Part shown: positions 11,852 through 12,791 of the stretch, one piece after another
How the letters are laid out: the number at the start of each line of letters is the position of its first letter
How positions within the stretch are numbered: the first letter of the stretch is position 1
Assembly: GCA_938028585.1 (NCBI GenBank)
Contig: CALIZH010000131.1
Coordinates: forward strand, 1-12,791
Length of the DNA: 12,791 nucleotides
Reading direction: 5' to 3'
DNA from: an uncultured Actinomyces sp.
GTDB taxonomy: Bacteria > Actinomycetota > Actinomycetes > Actinomycetales > Actinomycetaceae
Notes under the pieces: model-generated
What the model was told of the DNA's origin: nothing
What the model saw: only the letters and a program-made list of their open reading frames with translations
Databases searched by the model: none
Position numbers and translations under genes: made by a program

Positions 11852-12791
11852 TCACTGCGTGCTACTGGGAGTGGGCAAGGTGATTGGAGGTACGGAAAAA
11901 CTGGGCATGGAGACTGAAATGGTCGGAATATGCGTCACCGTTGGGGTATGAGAACTCTTGATCGTCGTATGTGCACAGGCGCGAATAATCCCGAATACCA
12001 GCATGAAGATGACCGCAAGAATCCATCCCGTACGCTTCTTTTTTCGCGCGGCAGCCTGCGATTCATACCCGTAGGCGCCCGCGGAAAGACTATTGTCTGC
12101 GGGAGTTCCACCGGGATTACGCCAGGCCTCTTCCATTTCCGGAGCATTTTGCCGCCACAGACGAACGGTGTCCAAGTGCGTGATGTAGTCGGGCAACGGT
12201 TTCACACTGCCCTGTTCAACTCCCCGGGGTCCGTATTGGTTAAAGCTATCAACCAGCTCGATTTCCTGATCGAACAGTGAATCAATAGTCAGAGTGGGAA
12301 CGTTTTCTTGAAGATACCCAAGCAATGAATCAAAGATGACTAATGACTCTGGGCTGATGAAAGCTTTGGGATAGAGCGGCAAGAAGGTCCCATCGCGATC
12401 AATGAAGATATAGGCCTTCCCCGTACGAAGAAGTACCGCAATGTTTGCAATGGTAATTTCAACACGACGGGTAACTAAGTTCGGATTACCAGCCTTCAAT
12501 GGATCAAACCACTGCGCGACGAGCCTGTCACTTGAGACCATGAGGTGATGAGGAAGAATCATCGAGTATCCGCTGAGGTTTTCAGGAACGCTCGATAGAA
12601 GGTCTGTCCCCTCTGTCGAGGGATACGGAATCGAAGGAGCCGGCTCGGGATATCCCTTATAGAGTGGGAAGTGGTCGTAAGTAGACTTTGGTGTGGTCAG
12701 AAGCGGGTAACGCCGCAGCAGCTGGGGCGATGCCACGTCGTAGGCGATGTGGGCGCACGCAATTGCTCGGTCGATGATATCGCGGACCTCT
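11852..12791 (-). CDS. Unrecognised one-TM protein, 5' end outside the window
   Basis: The frame stays open to the right edge: upstream of the GTG at 12736 it reads 18 more codons (EVRDIIDRAIACAHIAYD) that look coding, so the true start is probably outside and 312 residues are visible. A soluble region of about 250 residues, with YPLYKGYPEPAPSIPYP-like Pro/Tyr-rich stretches and an IDRDGTFLPLYPKAFI segment, is followed by a basic RKKKR stop and one membrane helix (about visible residues 255-273). A short Ser/Thr/Pro-rich tail follows, predicted to be outside the cell. I do not recognise the family. It is read in the same direction as moxR, 90 bases upstream, without an obvious terminator between, so it may belong to the same unit. 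Confidence 0.8.
   Translation of the reverse strand, partial: EVRDIIDRAIACAHIAYDVASPQLLRRYPLLTTPKSTYDHFPLYKGYPEPAPSIPYPSTEGTDLLSSVPENLSGYSMILPHHLMVSSDRLVAQWFDPLKAGNPNLVTRRVEITIANIAVLLRTGKAYIFIDRDGTFLPLYPKAFISPESLVIFDSLLGYLQENVPTLTIDSLFDQEIELVDSFNQYGPRGVEQGSVKPLPDYITHLDTVRLWRQNAPEMEEAWRNPGGTPADNSLSAGAYGYESQAAARKKKRTGWILAVIFMLVFGIIRACAHTTIKSSHTPTVTHIPTISVSMPSFSVPPITLPTPSSTQ

Noticed and set aside
1..12791. CRISPR arrays, insertion sequences, toxin-antitoxin or phage genes
   Set aside because: No regularly spaced repeats, transposase, integrase or phage-like proteins were seen on either strand.

Overview
The window looks like chromosome from an actinobacterium of the Actinomycetaceae type (Actinomyces/Schaalia relatives). 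This is inferred from moderately high GC, an actinobacterial sterol-carrier-family protein, a DUF4235 protein, two apparently leaderless genes with an identical -10 box, and a surface protein ending in LAHTG, the LAXTG form of sorting signal used by actinobacterial class E sortases. No genus can be named from sequence alone.

Left part (1-4421). A tRNA-Ser(CGA), cut by the left edge, is read leftwards and is divergent from a small sterol-carrier-family gene. That gene meets a DUF4235 membrane protein tail to tail. Next comes a ThiB-like substrate-binding lipoprotein, whose 3' end overlaps that of a large membrane protein with an LssY C-terminal domain read in the opposite direction. About 480 bases without a convincing gene follow; they hold two clear hairpins and the terminator of the next gene, an NADPH-dependent FMN reductase-family flavoprotein.

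Right part (4524-12791). This is a MoxR/VWA gene cluster read leftwards. Its order is an unrecognised one-TM protein (cut by the right edge), MoxR AAA+ ATPase, DUF58 protein, a small one-TM protein, VWA protein 1, then VWA protein 2 and a TPR-like protein with a Lys/Asp/Gln/Asn repeat tail. Most genes overlap their neighbour by 4-11 bases, so they are translationally coupled. The family model is that MoxR ATPases act with membrane-anchored VWA proteins as chaperone-like machines on cell-envelope or metal-containing proteins; the client here is unknown.

The notable feature is that the cluster is split. Between the two VWA genes lies an oppositely oriented, self-contained unit: a TTGACA promoter, a 9-bp inverted repeat at the predicted transcription start, a 479-residue secreted protein built of two related Cys-bracketed modules with a LAHTG anchor, and a perfect 15-bp bidirectional terminator. 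VWA2 then has its own candidate promoter. I infer that this wall-anchored protein may be a client or partner of the MoxR/VWA machine, but its position could also reflect simple insertion.
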